DNA from: JAMXLO01 sp041487355
GTDB lineage: Bacteria; Pseudomonadota; Alphaproteobacteria; Acetobacterales; Acetobacteraceae
Assembly: GCA_041487355.1 (NCBI GenBank)
Contig: JBGPND010000001.1
Location: 1-64,000 of the forward strand
Length of the DNA: 64,000 nucleotides
Reading direction: 5' to 3'
The position numbers were made by a program, and so were the translations under genes. Shown here piece after piece: positions 40,840 through 49,988 of this stretch (positions are counted from its first letter, which is position 1; each line of letters begins with the position of its first letter). The notes beneath the pieces are model-generated. The model ran no database searches, was not told the origin of the DNA, and was given only the letters and a program-made list of their open reading frames with translations.

Positions 40840-43295
40840 GTCCCGCCGGATGCTTCGGGCGGCGCGTCACGGCCGAACGCCTGCCGGGCCTTGGCGAACG
40901 CCGCAAGCCGGTCCTCCACCAGCCGGTTCACGCTCCCCTCCGGATACTTGCCGTCGCCGCCGCGCTCGCCCGCCGCGCGTCCGGTCAGCAATTGGATGCC
41001 CTGGTCGATCGTGCGAACCGGAAAGACCGCGAAGCGCCCCGCGGCGCAGGCTTCCACCACGTCGGCCCGCAACATCAGATGCTGCGCATTCGATTCCGGG
41101 ATCAGCACGCCCTGCGTTCCGGTCAACCCGCGCGCGGCGCAGACATCGAAGAACCCCTCGATCTTTTCGTTCACGCCGCCGATCGCCTGCACCCTGCCAT
41201 GCTGGTCGACCGATCCGGTCACCGCCAGGTCCTGACGCAGTGGCACCTCCGCCAGCACGGACAGCAGCGCGTAGAGTTCCGCCGACGAAGCGCTGTCGCC
41301 TTCGACGCCGCCATAGGATTGCTCGAACACCAGGCTGGCATACAGCGACATCGGCGTGTCGAGCGCATAGCGGCCACCCAGGAAGCCGCTCAGGATCAGC
41401 ACACCCTTGGAATGGATCGGCCCGCCGAGTTCTACCTCGCGCTCGATATCGACAATGCGGCCGGCACCGGGCCGCACGCGCGACGTGATCCGCGTCGGCT
41501 GGCCGAACGCGTGGCCGGCGAGCGACAACACGCTGAGCCCGTTGATCTGGCCGACGCGGCTTCCTGTCGTGGCGATCAGCGCGATGTCGCGCAGGATCAT
41601 CTCGCGGCCGCGTTCCTCCACGCGCGAGGCCCGGCGGCGCTGCTGCGCGATCGCCTGCTCAACGTCGACACGCGTCACGACGCCGCGGCCCCCCTGCCCC
41701 GCGCAATAGGACGCCTCGGCGACCAAATCGTGGATGCTCTCGACCAGCAGCGTGAGCTTGCTGGCATCGTCGGCCAGCCGCGCCGCATGCTCGATCACCC
41801 GCGCCACGCCGCCGCGATCGAGCGGCTTCAATCCGGCCCCCGCGGCGATCGAGCCGATCAGCCTTGCAATCATCGCCTCGCTCGCCGGCGAGCGGTCGAC
41901 GTCGTCGTCGAAATCGGCGAGCACCTTGAAATGCTGCGCGGTGTCCGGATCGAGCGATGCCAGCATGTAGTAGAGCATGCGATCGCCGAACAGCACGACC
42001 TTCACGTCGAGCGGAATCGGATCCGGTTCGAGCGTGACGGTCGTGGTCATGCCCATGAACCGCGCGACATCCTCGATCACGATCTCCTGCCGCAACAGGG
42101 CGCGCTTCAGCGCGGCCCAGCTCAGCGGCTCGGTGAGCAGGTTGCGCAGGTCGATCATGAGTGCGCCGCCATTGGCGCGGTGCAGGCTGCCCGCCTTGAT
42201 CAGGCGGAAATTCGTCACCAGCGCGCCCTGCACGGCGAGATGCTCGATGCGGCCGACAAGATTGCTCAGCGTCGGATGCACGTCCTCGATCACCGGGGCG
42301 CCAGCCTCGCCGTCCGTCCGGGTGACCAGCACGTTGACCTCATAGCGATCGAACAGGCTGCCAAGCCGCATGCCGCCGAGCGCAGCCTCCTCACCCGTAG
42401 CCTGCGGATTGATGAACAGCGCGACGTTTTCCAGGATGTCGGCCTGGATCGCTTCGAGGTGCTGCACGACCTTCGGCAGATCGGCAAAGCGCGACTTGCA
42501 GTCCTCGATCGGCTGCGCGATGGCGAAGCGTGCGGTCTCGCGATCGAGCTCGCGCACCGCGTCGCGCTGTTCCCGCTCCAGGCGGGGAAGCGCGCGCAGC
42601 GTCTCCTCGAGGTCCTTTTCCAGCTCCTCGATCGCCGTCTGCACCGCGTGCCGCTGCTCGGCCGGCCAGGCGTTGAACTCGGCGGGCGGCACCACCTGGC
42701 CGTCCTTCATCGGCGCCATGGCAAAGCCCATCGGCGTGCGCAGGATCGCGATCCCTTTGGCCGTGGCCTTGTCGCGCAGCGCGGAGAACGCGTGCTCGTT
42801 CCGGCCGCGGATCTGTTGCTCGATGGCGCTGCGGCGCTTCTGGTAGTCCTCGCTCTCGAACGCCCCCGGCAGCGAGACCTTCAGGTCGTCGATCAGATCG
42901 TCCACCGCCTTGTCCAGCGCTGGCGCCCGGCCAGGCGGCAGCGAGATCGCCACGGGCCGATGCGGCGTGACGAAATTGTTGACATAGACCCAGTCGGACG
43001 GCTTGGGGCGCTTGCCGGCGGCATCATCGAGCAGGGCGCGCACCGATCCCTGGATGTGTGCGCCGATTGCACCGATTGCGAAGATGTTGAAGCCGCGCAC
43101 GCCCATCTCGGTGCCGAAGCGGATGGCCTCGTGTGCGCGCGGCTGATCGACCAGCTCGCGCAGCGGCGCCAACTCCTCCGTCGTCGCGAAGCTCAGCGCC
43201 GTGAGGTCAGCCGGACGGTACAGGCGTTCCGGCGGGAGCGGTGAAGCAGGGTCCAGAGGTGGCATCGGGCCGGACTCTGGCGCGTCTGCCGGCAT
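40836..43295 (-). CDS. Lon-family (AAA_32/LonB-like) protease with degenerate P-loop
   Basis: The 819-residue protein carries a C-terminal Lon protease domain with the Ser/Lys dyad: Ser in GDSASSAELYAL (about residue 669) and Lys in GGVNEKIEGF, 43 residues apart exactly as in E. coli Lon. The middle has a helical insert and the AAA features VQGALVTNFRLIKAGSLHRANGGALMIDLRNLL, which contains a Walker B-like segment. Where the Walker A should be (residues 74-84) the sequence is IGAIGAHIQGS, lacking the G-K-S/T lysine. ATP hydrolysis is therefore doubtful. It is coupled to the downstream USP-like gene. Confidence 0.87.
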   Translation of the reverse strand: MPADAPESGPMPPLDPASPLPPERLYRPADLTALSFATTEELAPLRELVDQPRAHEAIRFGTEMGVRGFNIFAIGAIGAHIQGSVRALLDDAAGKRPKPSDWVYVNNFVTPHRPVAISLPPGRAPALDKAVDDLIDDLKVSLPGAFESEDYQKRRSAIEQQIRGRNEHAFSALRDKATAKGIAILRTPMGFAMAPMKDGQVVPPAEFNAWPAEQRHAVQTAIEELEKDLEETLRALPRLEREQRDAVRELDRETARFAIAQPIEDCKSRFADLPKVVQHLEAIQADILENVALFINPQATGEEAALGGMRLGSLFDRYEVNVLVTRTDGEAGAPVIEDVHPTLSNLVGRIEHLAVQGALVTNFRLIKAGSLHRANGGALMIDLRNLLTEPLSWAALKRALLRQEIVIEDVARFMGMTTTVTLEPDPIPLDVKVVLFGDRMLYYMLASLDPDTAQHFKVLADFDDDVDRSPASEAMIARLIGSIAAGAGLKPLDRGGVARVIEHAARLADDASKLTLLVESIHDLVAEASYCAGQGGRGVVTRVDVEQAIAQQRRRASRVEERGREMILRDIALIATTGSRVGQINGLSVLSLAGHAFGQPTRITSRVRPGAGRIVDIEREVELGGPIHSKGVLILSGFLGGRYALDTPMSLYASLVFEQSYGGVEGDSASSAELYALLSVLAEVPLRQDLAVTGSVDQHGRVQAIGGVNEKIEGFFDVCAARGLTGTQGVLIPESNAQHLMLRADVVEACAAGRFAVFPVRTIDQGIQLLTGRAAGERGGDGKYPEGSVNRLVEDRLAAFAKARQAFGRDAPPEASGGT

Positions 43296-43317
43296 TCGGC
43301 AAACGGCCAGGGCGAAG

Positions 43318-43578
43318 CTACGCGTACGCCATCCGCGCCGCGCGATCCAGGCGACTGGTCAGATAGCCGAGGTGGCGCAGCAGCGATGGCAGCGCGGGAC
43401 GCGGCGGCAACGGCGCGTCCTGCAGAATACCCAACCATCGGTGCCAGTCATCCTGCGAAAGACGCAACGATTGGCGCTGCCGGTCCGCATCCATACCGGT
43501 CTGCTCGGCCATGCTGAGGAACAGGCGCAGCTCCTGCCGCGCAACATCCGCTGCCCCCAGGTATCCAGCACCTGACAT
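43318..43578 (-). CDS. Small hypothetical protein, 86 aa
   Basis: From ATG 43578, preceded by a GGGAG ribosome-binding site, the protein reads MSGAGYLGAADVARQELRLF and so on, with a well-formed amphipathic core (LSQDDWHRWLGILQDAPLP, LLRHLGYLTSRLDRAARMA). The sequence has gene-like composition and a domain resembling the C-terminal part of MbcA/ParS-type antitoxins, but I cannot name the family with confidence. It precedes the Lon-like gene on the same strand, 22 bp upstream. Confidence 0.55.
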   Translation of the reverse strand: MSGAGYLGAADVARQELRLFLSMAEQTGMDADRQRQSLRLSQDDWHRWLGILQDAPLPPRPALPSLLRHLGYLTSRLDRAARMAYA

Positions 43579-43730
43579 GACACGTCTCCCTCGTTCGACA
43601 CGCTGCCCGGCAGAGCACGCATCGCGCTGCCGGGTTGCGCACATCATGGATGCTTTGGCGGCGCAGTCATTGACCTACTTCACACTTCGCGCAGATATCG
43701 ACGCCAAAGCAGCGCCATGGGGGACGTCCG

Positions 43731-44558
43731 ATGCTGATTGTCGATGCGCAGGTGCATATCTGGGCCGCCGACCGGCCCGATCGGCCCTGGCCCTCATCCG
43801 GCCGCAGCGCGCCGCATCGCAGCGAGCCGTTCTCCGCCGATGACCTGCTGGCCGAGATGAACAGTGCCGGCGTTGACAGAGTCGTGATCGTGCCGCCGTC
43901 CTGGGAAGGCGACCGCAACGACCTGGCGCTGGAAGCGTGCCGGGAACATCCCGAGCGGTTCGCGATCATGGGCCGGCTCGATCCGGACCCTGCGAACGCG
44001 CCGATGCTGGCGAGCTGGCGCGCCCAGCCCGGCATGCTTGGCATGCGATTCACGCTGCGCCCCGAGCACAGTTGGGTCACCGATGGCTCGACCGACTGGC
44101 TGTGGCAGGGCGCCGAACGGCACGGCCTGCCGGTGATGATGTCCTGCCCTGGCATGCTCGAAGTCGTCGACCGGATTGCCGAGCGCTACCCGGGGCTCCG
44201 GCTGGTGGTCGACCACCTCGCTCTCGCTCGTGCGAAGGACGCGGCGGCCTTCGCCGACCTGCCGAATCTGCTGGCGCTGGCGAAGCGGCCGAACGTCGCC
44301 GCGAAGGCGTCCGCCCTGCCCTGCTATTCCTCGGAGAGCTATCCGTATCGCAACCTGCACCCCTACATCCGCCAGGTGTTCGATGCGTTCGGCCCGCGGC
44401 GTACCTTCTGGGGCACCGACCTCACCCGCCTGCCTTGCAGCTATCGCCAGGGGATCACGTTCTTCACCGAGGAGCTGCCGTTTCTCTCCGAGGCGGACAA
44501 GGAGTGGGTGATGGGGCGGGCGGTATGCGAGTGGCTTGGCTGGAAACTGCCTGCATAG
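43731..44558 (+). CDS. Amidohydrolase family protein (TIM-barrel metal hydrolase)
   Basis: The 275-residue protein belongs to the amidohydrolase-2 group: IVDAQVHIW at the N-terminus (here D-A-Q-V-H rather than the usual D-x-H-x-H), MRFTLRP, LRLVVDHLAL and a late WGTDLTRLP. Family members are metal-dependent decarboxylases or lactonases. The first metal-binding His of the usual HxH pair is replaced by Gln, so metal binding may be reduced. The neighbouring gene 9 bp downstream encodes a substrate-binding-like protein, suggesting a shared small-molecule substrate. Confidence 0.8.
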   Translation: MLIVDAQVHIWAADRPDRPWPSSGRSAPHRSEPFSADDLLAEMNSAGVDRVVIVPPSWEGDRNDLALEACREHPERFAIMGRLDPDPANAPMLASWRAQPGMLGMRFTLRPEHSWVTDGSTDWLWQGAERHGLPVMMSCPGMLEVVDRIAERYPGLRLVVDHLALARAKDAAAFADLPNLLALAKRPNVAAKASALPCYSSESYPYRNLHPYIRQVFDAFGPRRTFWGTDLTRLPCSYRQGITFFTEELPFLSEADKEWVMGRAVCEWLGWKLPA

Positions 44559-44567
44559 GAGGACGTC

Positions 44568-45446
44568 GTGGCGAGATTTGTCATCGCACCACATATGCGG
44601 CTGCACGAGTGGGTCGCCGAGGAGAAGGGCTATTTCGCCGAAGCGGGGCTCGATTACGAATTCCGCGACGAGTTGTTCTCCGCGACCGGACGGCGTCATG
44701 ACCTCGGCGACCGGGTCGGCGCCTACCAGACGTTCGAGAAGGGCCGCAGCTCCGACGTGAGCTGTGCCTGCCACTGGACGGTGAACGTCGCCGCCTCGGT
44801 CGGACACGGCAAGCTCTATGCCGACTGCTATTCGGTGGCGCCGGCGGGGATCTTCGTGCCGGCGGATTCCCCCGTCACGTCGCCCGAGCAGCTTGCGGGT
44901 GTGCCGATCTCGGTGGGCTATCAGTCGGGCAGCCACTACGCGACGATCCAGGCGCTCGAGCAGTACATGCCGCTCGCCGACATCAAGCTGTCATTCTTCG
45001 ACGGGTTGCTGTTCCGGCGGATGGAGAAGCTGATCGACCGCGAGGTGCCGGCCGTGTCGCTGTTCAGCGGGCCGTACTACTTCGCCGAGCAGCTTGGCTT
45101 CCGCAAGGTGATCGACACGACGTTCATGATGGCGTCGATGATCACGGGCGATCCGGACCTGGAGGATGTGCGCCACTATTTCGGAGCGCTGCGGCGCGCC
45201 CAGCGCGACATCGACTTGCGCCCGGAGCTCTATACGAAGCATTACCGGCACGAATTCCCCGAGCGTTTCCACGCGGTCATGGACACGCGGCGCTGGGGTC
45301 CGGGCGAGCGTCTGGTGTTCGAGCCTTACACCAGGGAGGTGTTCGAGCAGGCGTTCAACTGGATCGCCGAACGCGAGATCTTTGCGCCGGGCCAGATGGG
45401 GACGGGACAATACGAGAGCGCCGTCCTGTCGTTGGCGGAAGGCTGA
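44568..45446 (+). CDS. NMT1/THI5-like substrate-binding-fold protein without signal peptide
   Basis: The 292-residue protein has the periplasmic-binding type II fold pattern: RLHEWVAEEKGYFAEAGLDYEF, PAGIFVPADSPVTSPEQLAGVPISV (hinge) and VIDTTFMMASMITGD. It resembles NMT1/THI5-like proteins, but there is no signal peptide or lipobox and no permease or ATPase gene nearby. It may be a cytoplasmic enzyme of the family rather than a transport component (inference). GTG 44568, with AGGAGG just upstream, is the start. It is co-transcribed with the amidohydrolase gene. Confidence 0.75.
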   Translation: MARFVIAPHMRLHEWVAEEKGYFAEAGLDYEFRDELFSATGRRHDLGDRVGAYQTFEKGRSSDVSCACHWTVNVAASVGHGKLYADCYSVAPAGIFVPADSPVTSPEQLAGVPISVGYQSGSHYATIQALEQYMPLADIKLSFFDGLLFRRMEKLIDREVPAVSLFSGPYYFAEQLGFRKVIDTTFMMASMITGDPDLEDVRHYFGALRRAQRDIDLRPELYTKHYRHEFPERFHAVMDTRRWGPGERLVFEPYTREVFEQAFNWIAEREIFAPGQMGTGQYESAVLSLAEG

Positions 45447-45476
45447 TCGCCGCCAGACTGTCAGAGCGGCCGACCG

Positions 45477-45502
45477 ATCGCCGACGCCTCATGGTCGGCG
45501 AT
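45477..45502. terminator. Bidirectional hairpin between convergent genes
   Basis: ATCGCCGAC (45477-45485) and GTCGGCGAT (45494-45502) form a perfect 9-bp stem with an 8-base loop, between the substrate-binding-like gene and the convergent transporter gene. No T-run follows on either side. Confidence 0.4.
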
Positions 45503-45511
45503 GGCGTAAGC

Positions 45512-46609
45512 TCATGATTGCGCGCCTCGCATTCCGGACTTCCCCGGTCGGCCCCGGACCAGGAAGCGTATGAGGCCGAACGCCGCCAGCAGCCACGACA
45601 GCCAGGCAAGCCAGAAGAAGCCGGCGGGAATCAGTTGCAGGAATGGCAGGCCGGCGGCGAGGCGGAACACTTCGGTCGACGCGGTGTACATGCCTAACGG
45701 AAACACCATCGACCACTGGCCCGGCTCGTAGCGCACTGGTTCGCGCCGCGCGATGTGCTTCCAGGCGAACAGGATCACCAGCAATGGAATCCAGAAGGTC
45801 GCGGTCGCCCAGAGGATCACGGTGATCGGACCCGCCACCTGGCGCAGCAGCGCGACATGGATGTCGAACTGCGGCAATTGCATCAGCCGCCCGCCCGCAA
45901 GCGTGGCGATCGCCACCGCGCCCATGTTGATCCACCACGGCCCCACCAGCTCGTCCACCGACATCGGCAGGAACACGAAGCGGTAGGTGATCAGCGCTAC
46001 CAGCAGAACGTAAAACATCCCGCCCAGCAGAAAGGCAGCGAGGGACAGGAATATCAGCGGTCCCGGCGTGGCACTGAGAGGCGCCACGTAACTGCCCAGC
46101 ACGGCGAGCGATTCCGTCGCCACCACCACCAGCAGCCACCCTCCGTTCAGCCCGTACTGCACTGCCGGCTTCACCGGCTGGAGCGTGATCGCGGCAAGGA
46201 ATGCGTAAAGCAGCACCGCCCAGAGGATCGCGGCGAGGCCGAGCAGCCAGGGCAGCAGCCCCAGAGCAAGGCCGTAGACGCCACACTGACTGCCCAGCAC
46301 GCCGGTGGCCGCGACCATGGTGAGGAAGCCCGCCCCCCGATCATGGCTGGCAAGCTCGGTCAGGACCGCGCGCGGAAAGCACGCGATGCGCGTCAACATC
46401 ATCACCCACATCGCCGGGTACAGCGCGACATTGACGATGCACAGCGTCCAGCCGATCGCATCGTGAGCCAACAGGCGAGCAGCGATCGAAACGATGCCGG
46501 TCGCCATGACGATTGCGAAGCCACCAGGGGCGAAGGTGCCAAGCCACTCCTCGAACTTCGCCATCCCGGCCGTCGTTTCACCGGCCGGAAATGCGCTTCG
46601 GCTGTTCAC
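45512..46609 (-). CDS. TDT-family transporter (TehA/Mae1/SLAC1 type)
   Basis: The protein has ten predicted membrane helices, beginning FAPGGFAIVMATGIVSIAARL, with LYPAMWVMMLTRI and GPWWINMGAVAIATLAGG, matching the tellurite-resistance/dicarboxylate transporter (TDT) family. These move C4-dicarboxylates, malate, sulfite or anions. GTG 46609 is preferred because AGGGA lies 6 bases upstream, giving 365 residues; GTG 46642 and ATG 46564 are alternatives. The substrate is unknown. It is divergent from mntH. Confidence 0.85.
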   Translation of the reverse strand: MNSRSAFPAGETTAGMAKFEEWLGTFAPGGFAIVMATGIVSIAARLLAHDAIGWTLCIVNVALYPAMWVMMLTRIACFPRAVLTELASHDRGAGFLTMVAATGVLGSQCGVYGLALGLLPWLLGLAAILWAVLLYAFLAAITLQPVKPAVQYGLNGGWLLVVVATESLAVLGSYVAPLSATPGPLIFLSLAAFLLGGMFYVLLVALITYRFVFLPMSVDELVGPWWINMGAVAIATLAGGRLMQLPQFDIHVALLRQVAGPITVILWATATFWIPLLVILFAWKHIARREPVRYEPGQWSMVFPLGMYTASTEVFRLAAGLPFLQLIPAGFFWLAWLSWLLAAFGLIRFLVRGRPGKSGMRGAQS

Positions 46610-46674
46610 GCGGGTTCCCTCGCCACTCTGGCCACGATTCACACCGCCGCCACCCTGCCAACAATCCGCCGTCG

Positions 46675-46704
46675 TTGACAGAAGGCCAGGCGGACCTATC
46701 TAAT
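46675..46704 (+). promoter_or_regulatory. Predicted mntH promoter
   Basis: TTGACA (46675-46680, perfect) and TCTAAT (46699-46704, 5 of 6) with an 18-bp spacer form a strong sigma-70-type promoter. The transcription start should fall at about 46711, inside the adjacent palindrome. Confidence 0.7.
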
Positions 46705-46709
46705 GCGAT

Positions 46710-46725
46710 TGTAGCCAAGGCTACA
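46710..46725. promoter_or_regulatory. MntR operator (palindrome over the mntH start of transcription)
   Basis: TGTAGCCAAGGCTACA is a perfect 16-bp palindrome just after the -10. Its core TAGCCAAGGCTA differs at one base from the E. coli MntR box core TAGCAAAGGCTA. Its place at the transcription start fits repression by Mn-bound MntR, whose gene lies directly downstream of mntH. Confidence 0.72.
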
Positions 46726-46762
46726 TTCTGTGGGACTGGGTTCATAGTATGGTCGTGGCTGC

Positions 46763-48076
46763 ATGAGCCAGAGCCTGGTGCAACGCGCAAGCCTGTCCGA
46801 CCGGACGGTCGCGGCTGGCCGCGAGGTGCTGGCCGGCCGCCGGCGCGGCATGCGGGCCTTCCTGCCGTTCGCCGGCCCCGCCGTGATCGCCTCGATCGCC
46901 TACATGGACCCCGGCAACTTCGCCACCAACATCCAGGGCGGCGCGCAGTTCGGCTACCTGCTGCTCTGGGTCGTGGTGCTGGCCAACCTGGTCGCCATGC
47001 TGTTCCAGGCGCTCTCGGCCAAGCTCGGCATCGTCACCGGCCAAAGCCTGGCACAGCTTTGCCGGACGCATTTCCCCCGCCCCCTGGTCTACGCCATGTG
47101 GGTTGCGAGCGAGGTGGCGGCGATGGCGACCGACCTCGCCGAATCGCTCGGCGCCGCCATCGGCTTGAGCCTGCTGTTCGGCCTGCCGCTGCTGACCGGC
47201 CTGCTGATCACCTTCGCCGCGACCTACATCATGCTGCTGCTGCAGGGACGCGGCTTCCGGCCGATCGAGATGCTGATCGCGGCGTTCATCGGCGTGATCG
47301 CCGTCTGCTACCTGGTCGAACTGTTCGTCGCCCCGCCCGACTGGGGCGCCTTCGCCTTCCACGCCGTGGTGCCCGGGCTCGCCGGGCCGGAAAGCGTCAC
47401 GCTGGCGGTCGGCATCATCGGCGCGACCGTGATGCCGCACGCGATCTATCTGCATTCCAGCCTGACCCAGGGCCGCGTGCCAGCCCGCAACGACGCGGAT
47501 CGCCGGCGAATCATCGGCTACTCCAACCGCGAGGTGCTGTTCGCCCTCGGCATCGCCGGACTGGTGAACATGGCCATGCTGGCGATGGCCGCCTCGGTGT
47601 TCCACGAGGGCCACGCCGAGGTGGCGGCGATCGAGACGGCGTATCATACGCTGGTACCGCTGCTCGGCCTCGGCGCCGCGGCGGTGTTCATGGCCTCGCT
47701 GCTGGCCTCGGGCCTGTCCAGTTCGGTGGTCGGCACGATGGCCGGCCAGGTGATCATGCAGGACTTCGTGCATTTCCGCATTCCGCTCTGGTTCCGCCGC
47801 CTGGCGACCATGGTGCCGGCCGTCGTCGTGGTGGGCATGGGCGTGGATTCGACCCAGGCGCTGGTGCTGAGCCAGGTGGTGCTGAGCCTCATCCTCCCCG
47901 TGCCGATGATCGCCCTGCTCGTGCTCTCCGGTCGGCGTGATGTGATGGGACCGTTCGCCAACCGGCGTGCCATGCAGGTAGTCGCTGTGGTTGCGGCCAC
48001 GGTGGTGCTCGCCCTGAACCTGCTTCTGCTCTTGCAGACAGCCGGCATAGAGGTGTCTTTTCTCGGCTCCAACTGA
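46763..48076 (+). CDS. mntH: Nramp-family Mn2+/H+ symporter
   Basis: The 437-residue membrane protein has the Nramp metal-binding motifs DPGN (Asp49-Asn52 in AYMDPGNFATN) and MPHAIYLHSS in TM6, plus the signature GQSSTITG-like loop in degenerate form (SGLSSSVVGTMAGQVIM). It imports Mn2+ at the inner membrane. It starts 53 bp after the operator and is followed after 19 bp by mntR. Confidence 0.94.
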   Translation: MSQSLVQRASLSDRTVAAGREVLAGRRRGMRAFLPFAGPAVIASIAYMDPGNFATNIQGGAQFGYLLLWVVVLANLVAMLFQALSAKLGIVTGQSLAQLCRTHFPRPLVYAMWVASEVAAMATDLAESLGAAIGLSLLFGLPLLTGLLITFAATYIMLLLQGRGFRPIEMLIAAFIGVIAVCYLVELFVAPPDWGAFAFHAVVPGLAGPESVTLAVGIIGATVMPHAIYLHSSLTQGRVPARNDADRRRIIGYSNREVLFALGIAGLVNMAMLAMAASVFHEGHAEVAAIETAYHTLVPLLGLGAAAVFMASLLASGLSSSVVGTMAGQVIMQDFVHFRIPLWFRRLATMVPAVVVVGMGVDSTQALVLSQVVLSLILPVPMIALLVLSGRRDVMGPFANRRAMQVVAVVAATVVLALNLLLLLQTAGIEVSFLGSN

Positions 48077-48095
48077 CGGCGTCACAGGAGTCGCC

Positions 48096-48548
48096 TTGGC
48101 AAGCCCGGGGCCGAGCACACGGCGTGCCAACCTGCCAGCCGAGCCAACCCAGGCGCGGCGGTTCGGCAAGGCGCGCACCGCGCAGTCCGGCGCCCTGTCC
48201 GAGGACTATGTCGAGCTGATCTCCGACCTGCTGGCTAGCGGTGGCGAGGCGCGTCCCACCGACATCGCGCGCCGCCTCGGGGTCTCGCATGCCACCGCGA
48301 TCAAGACGATCGGCCGCCTGAAGCGCGAGGGGCTGACGATGGCCAAGCCATACCGCGGCGTATTCCTCACCGAGGCGGGAGAACGGCTCGCCGAGCGGGT
48401 GCGGACCCGGCACAGGTTGGTGGTAGACCTGCTGCTGGCCGTCGGTGTTCCGGCCGAGGCGGCCGAACAGGACGCCGAGGGCATCGAACACCATGTGTCC
48501 GATGCCAGTCTGGCCGCGTTCGGGCGGTTCCTCCGCCGCCGGGCCTGA
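48096..48548 (+). CDS. mntR: Manganese-dependent regulator MntR (DtxR family)
   Basis: The 150-residue protein has a DtxR-type winged HTH (YVELISDLLASGGEARPTDIARRLGVSHATAI) and metal-site residues in ERVRTRHRLVVDLLLAVGVP and AEQDAEGIEHHVSD. It matches proteobacterial MntR, which uses Mn2+ to repress mntH. The start is TTG 48096, supported by AGGAG 5 bp upstream. A basic 40-residue N-terminal extension precedes the domain. Confidence 0.92.
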   Translation: MASPGPSTRRANLPAEPTQARRFGKARTAQSGALSEDYVELISDLLASGGEARPTDIARRLGVSHATAIKTIGRLKREGLTMAKPYRGVFLTEAGERLAERVRTRHRLVVDLLLAVGVPAEAAEQDAEGIEHHVSDASLAAFGRFLRRRA

Positions 48549-48562
48549 CGCGGTGGCCGACT

Positions 48563-49819
48563 CTACCGAAGCATGGATCTGGCGCCGCTGAGCAGCATGA
48601 TGCTTCCTGCGAGCTCCAGCACGATGCACAGGATCAGGGCCGCGGCGTAACCGCCGGTGATGTCGTACGCCACCGCAAGCAGGGTCGGGCCGAACGCCAT
48701 CATTGCCTGCCCGACCATCGAGTTGAGGCCGACCACCAGGCCAAAGGACCGGGCGGCGAATTCCCGCTGGATGATCAGCGACGGCAGCGTGATGACATTG
48801 CCGACCGACAGACCGAACACGATGCTGCCGGCATAGAGCGCGGTCCGCTCGTCGGGCAGCGCCAGCATCAGCCCCAGCGCGGCGGCCTGACTTGCGAAGC
48901 TGGCTGCCGAGGCGAGGCGCTGGTTCAACCGGTCGATCACGCCGGCCAGTGCCAGCCGCCCCACCGTGGCGGCGATGGCGGTGCTCGCGATGGCCATGCC
49001 CGCGCCCTGGTTGCCCAGATGCGGCAGCAGGAATGCCACCTGGTGCACGATGAAGCCGACCTGCGCCGCCAGCGCCAGCGCGAACGGCAGCGATATCAGC
49101 CAGAAACGCAGGTTGCGCAGTATCTGCGACGGGCTCGTCAGCAATGGCAGTTTGGCCGCGTCATGGGTGGCGTCCATGTGGAACGGCATGTTCGAGGGCA
49201 AGCCACCGGCCGGCGGGCGCCCGACGCCTGCCAGCACCACCGGCAGCAGCACCGCCAGCGCGGCCAGCACGAGAACCGGCACGGCCTGCTCGAGGCCCAT
49301 GCCGTGGCCGAACCGCACCAGCAACGGCGCGATGACGAACCCCCCCGTGCTGGCACCGTTCAATGCCAGGCTGATCGCCATTCCCCGCCGTCGATCGAAC
49401 CAGTTGGCAAGCGTCGTCGCGATCGCCGTTGTCGTGGTGCAGGCCCAGCCGGCTGCCATGACCAGGCTGCAGGCGTAGAGCTGCCAGGGAACCTGCGCCC
49501 GGCTGAGCCCGATAACGCCGGCACCCAGGATCACGGCGCCGGCCGCGAGCACGATGCGCGGGCCGGCAAACGCGATCACCCGGTGAACCGATGTCAGCAG
49601 GAATGCGCCGGCGAGGTAGTAGACCGTCGTCGCCGACGCGATCAGTGAGGCCGGCCAGCCATGGGTCTGCCGCAATTCGGCCAGGTAGACCGACTGGCCG
49701 TAGAAGCCAAATCCCCAGGCGAAGGTGGCCGCGCAGAAGCAGGCCAGCACGACCGGCCAGCCCTCGCGGAACTCGCTCGACTGCGCCGCCGAGCGGGGCG
49801 ATGCGGCGGCGCTGCTCAT
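48563..49819 (-). CDS. MFS transporter (monocarboxylate/oxalate-formate-like)
   Basis: From ATG 49819 the 418-residue protein has twelve membrane helices beginning REGWPVVLACFCAATFAWGFGFYG, with TTVYYLAGAFL and ANWFDRRRGMAISLALNGASTGG, the latter typical of the OFA and monocarboxylate group. An upstream in-frame extension to 50167 is not gene-like. It is divergent from a LysR gene that probably regulates it (inference). Confidence 0.85.
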   Translation of the reverse strand: MSSAAASPRSAAQSSEFREGWPVVLACFCAATFAWGFGFYGQSVYLAELRQTHGWPASLIASATTVYYLAGAFLLTSVHRVIAFAGPRIVLAAGAVILGAGVIGLSRAQVPWQLYACSLVMAAGWACTTTTAIATTLANWFDRRRGMAISLALNGASTGGFVIAPLLVRFGHGMGLEQAVPVLVLAALAVLLPVVLAGVGRPPAGGLPSNMPFHMDATHDAAKLPLLTSPSQILRNLRFWLISLPFALALAAQVGFIVHQVAFLLPHLGNQGAGMAIASTAIAATVGRLALAGVIDRLNQRLASAASFASQAAALGLMLALPDERTALYAGSIVFGLSVGNVITLPSLIIQREFAARSFGLVVGLNSMVGQAMMAFGPTLLAVAYDITGGYAAALILCIVLELAGSIMLLSGARSMLR

Positions 49820-49988
49820 GGCGCCGGCTTCTGCCGTGCGACGCCGGTATCGTGCAGTGTGGCCATCGTCGCACCGCTCCTCTTGGCGTGCAGGAAATCT
49901 GCACTTGCCGGGGCACCGTGCGGCGCGCCCGGCATCGGCACAAACGATTCTTCCTGGCAGGTCCGATTGAGAAATTCTATCCTGAGCC

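Noticed and set aside
40992..43244. 750-aa plus-strand ORF opposite the Lon-like gene
   Set aside because: A shadow of the real protease. It is rich in Arg, His and Gln with no motifs, and the Lon Ser/Lys dyad is on the other strand.
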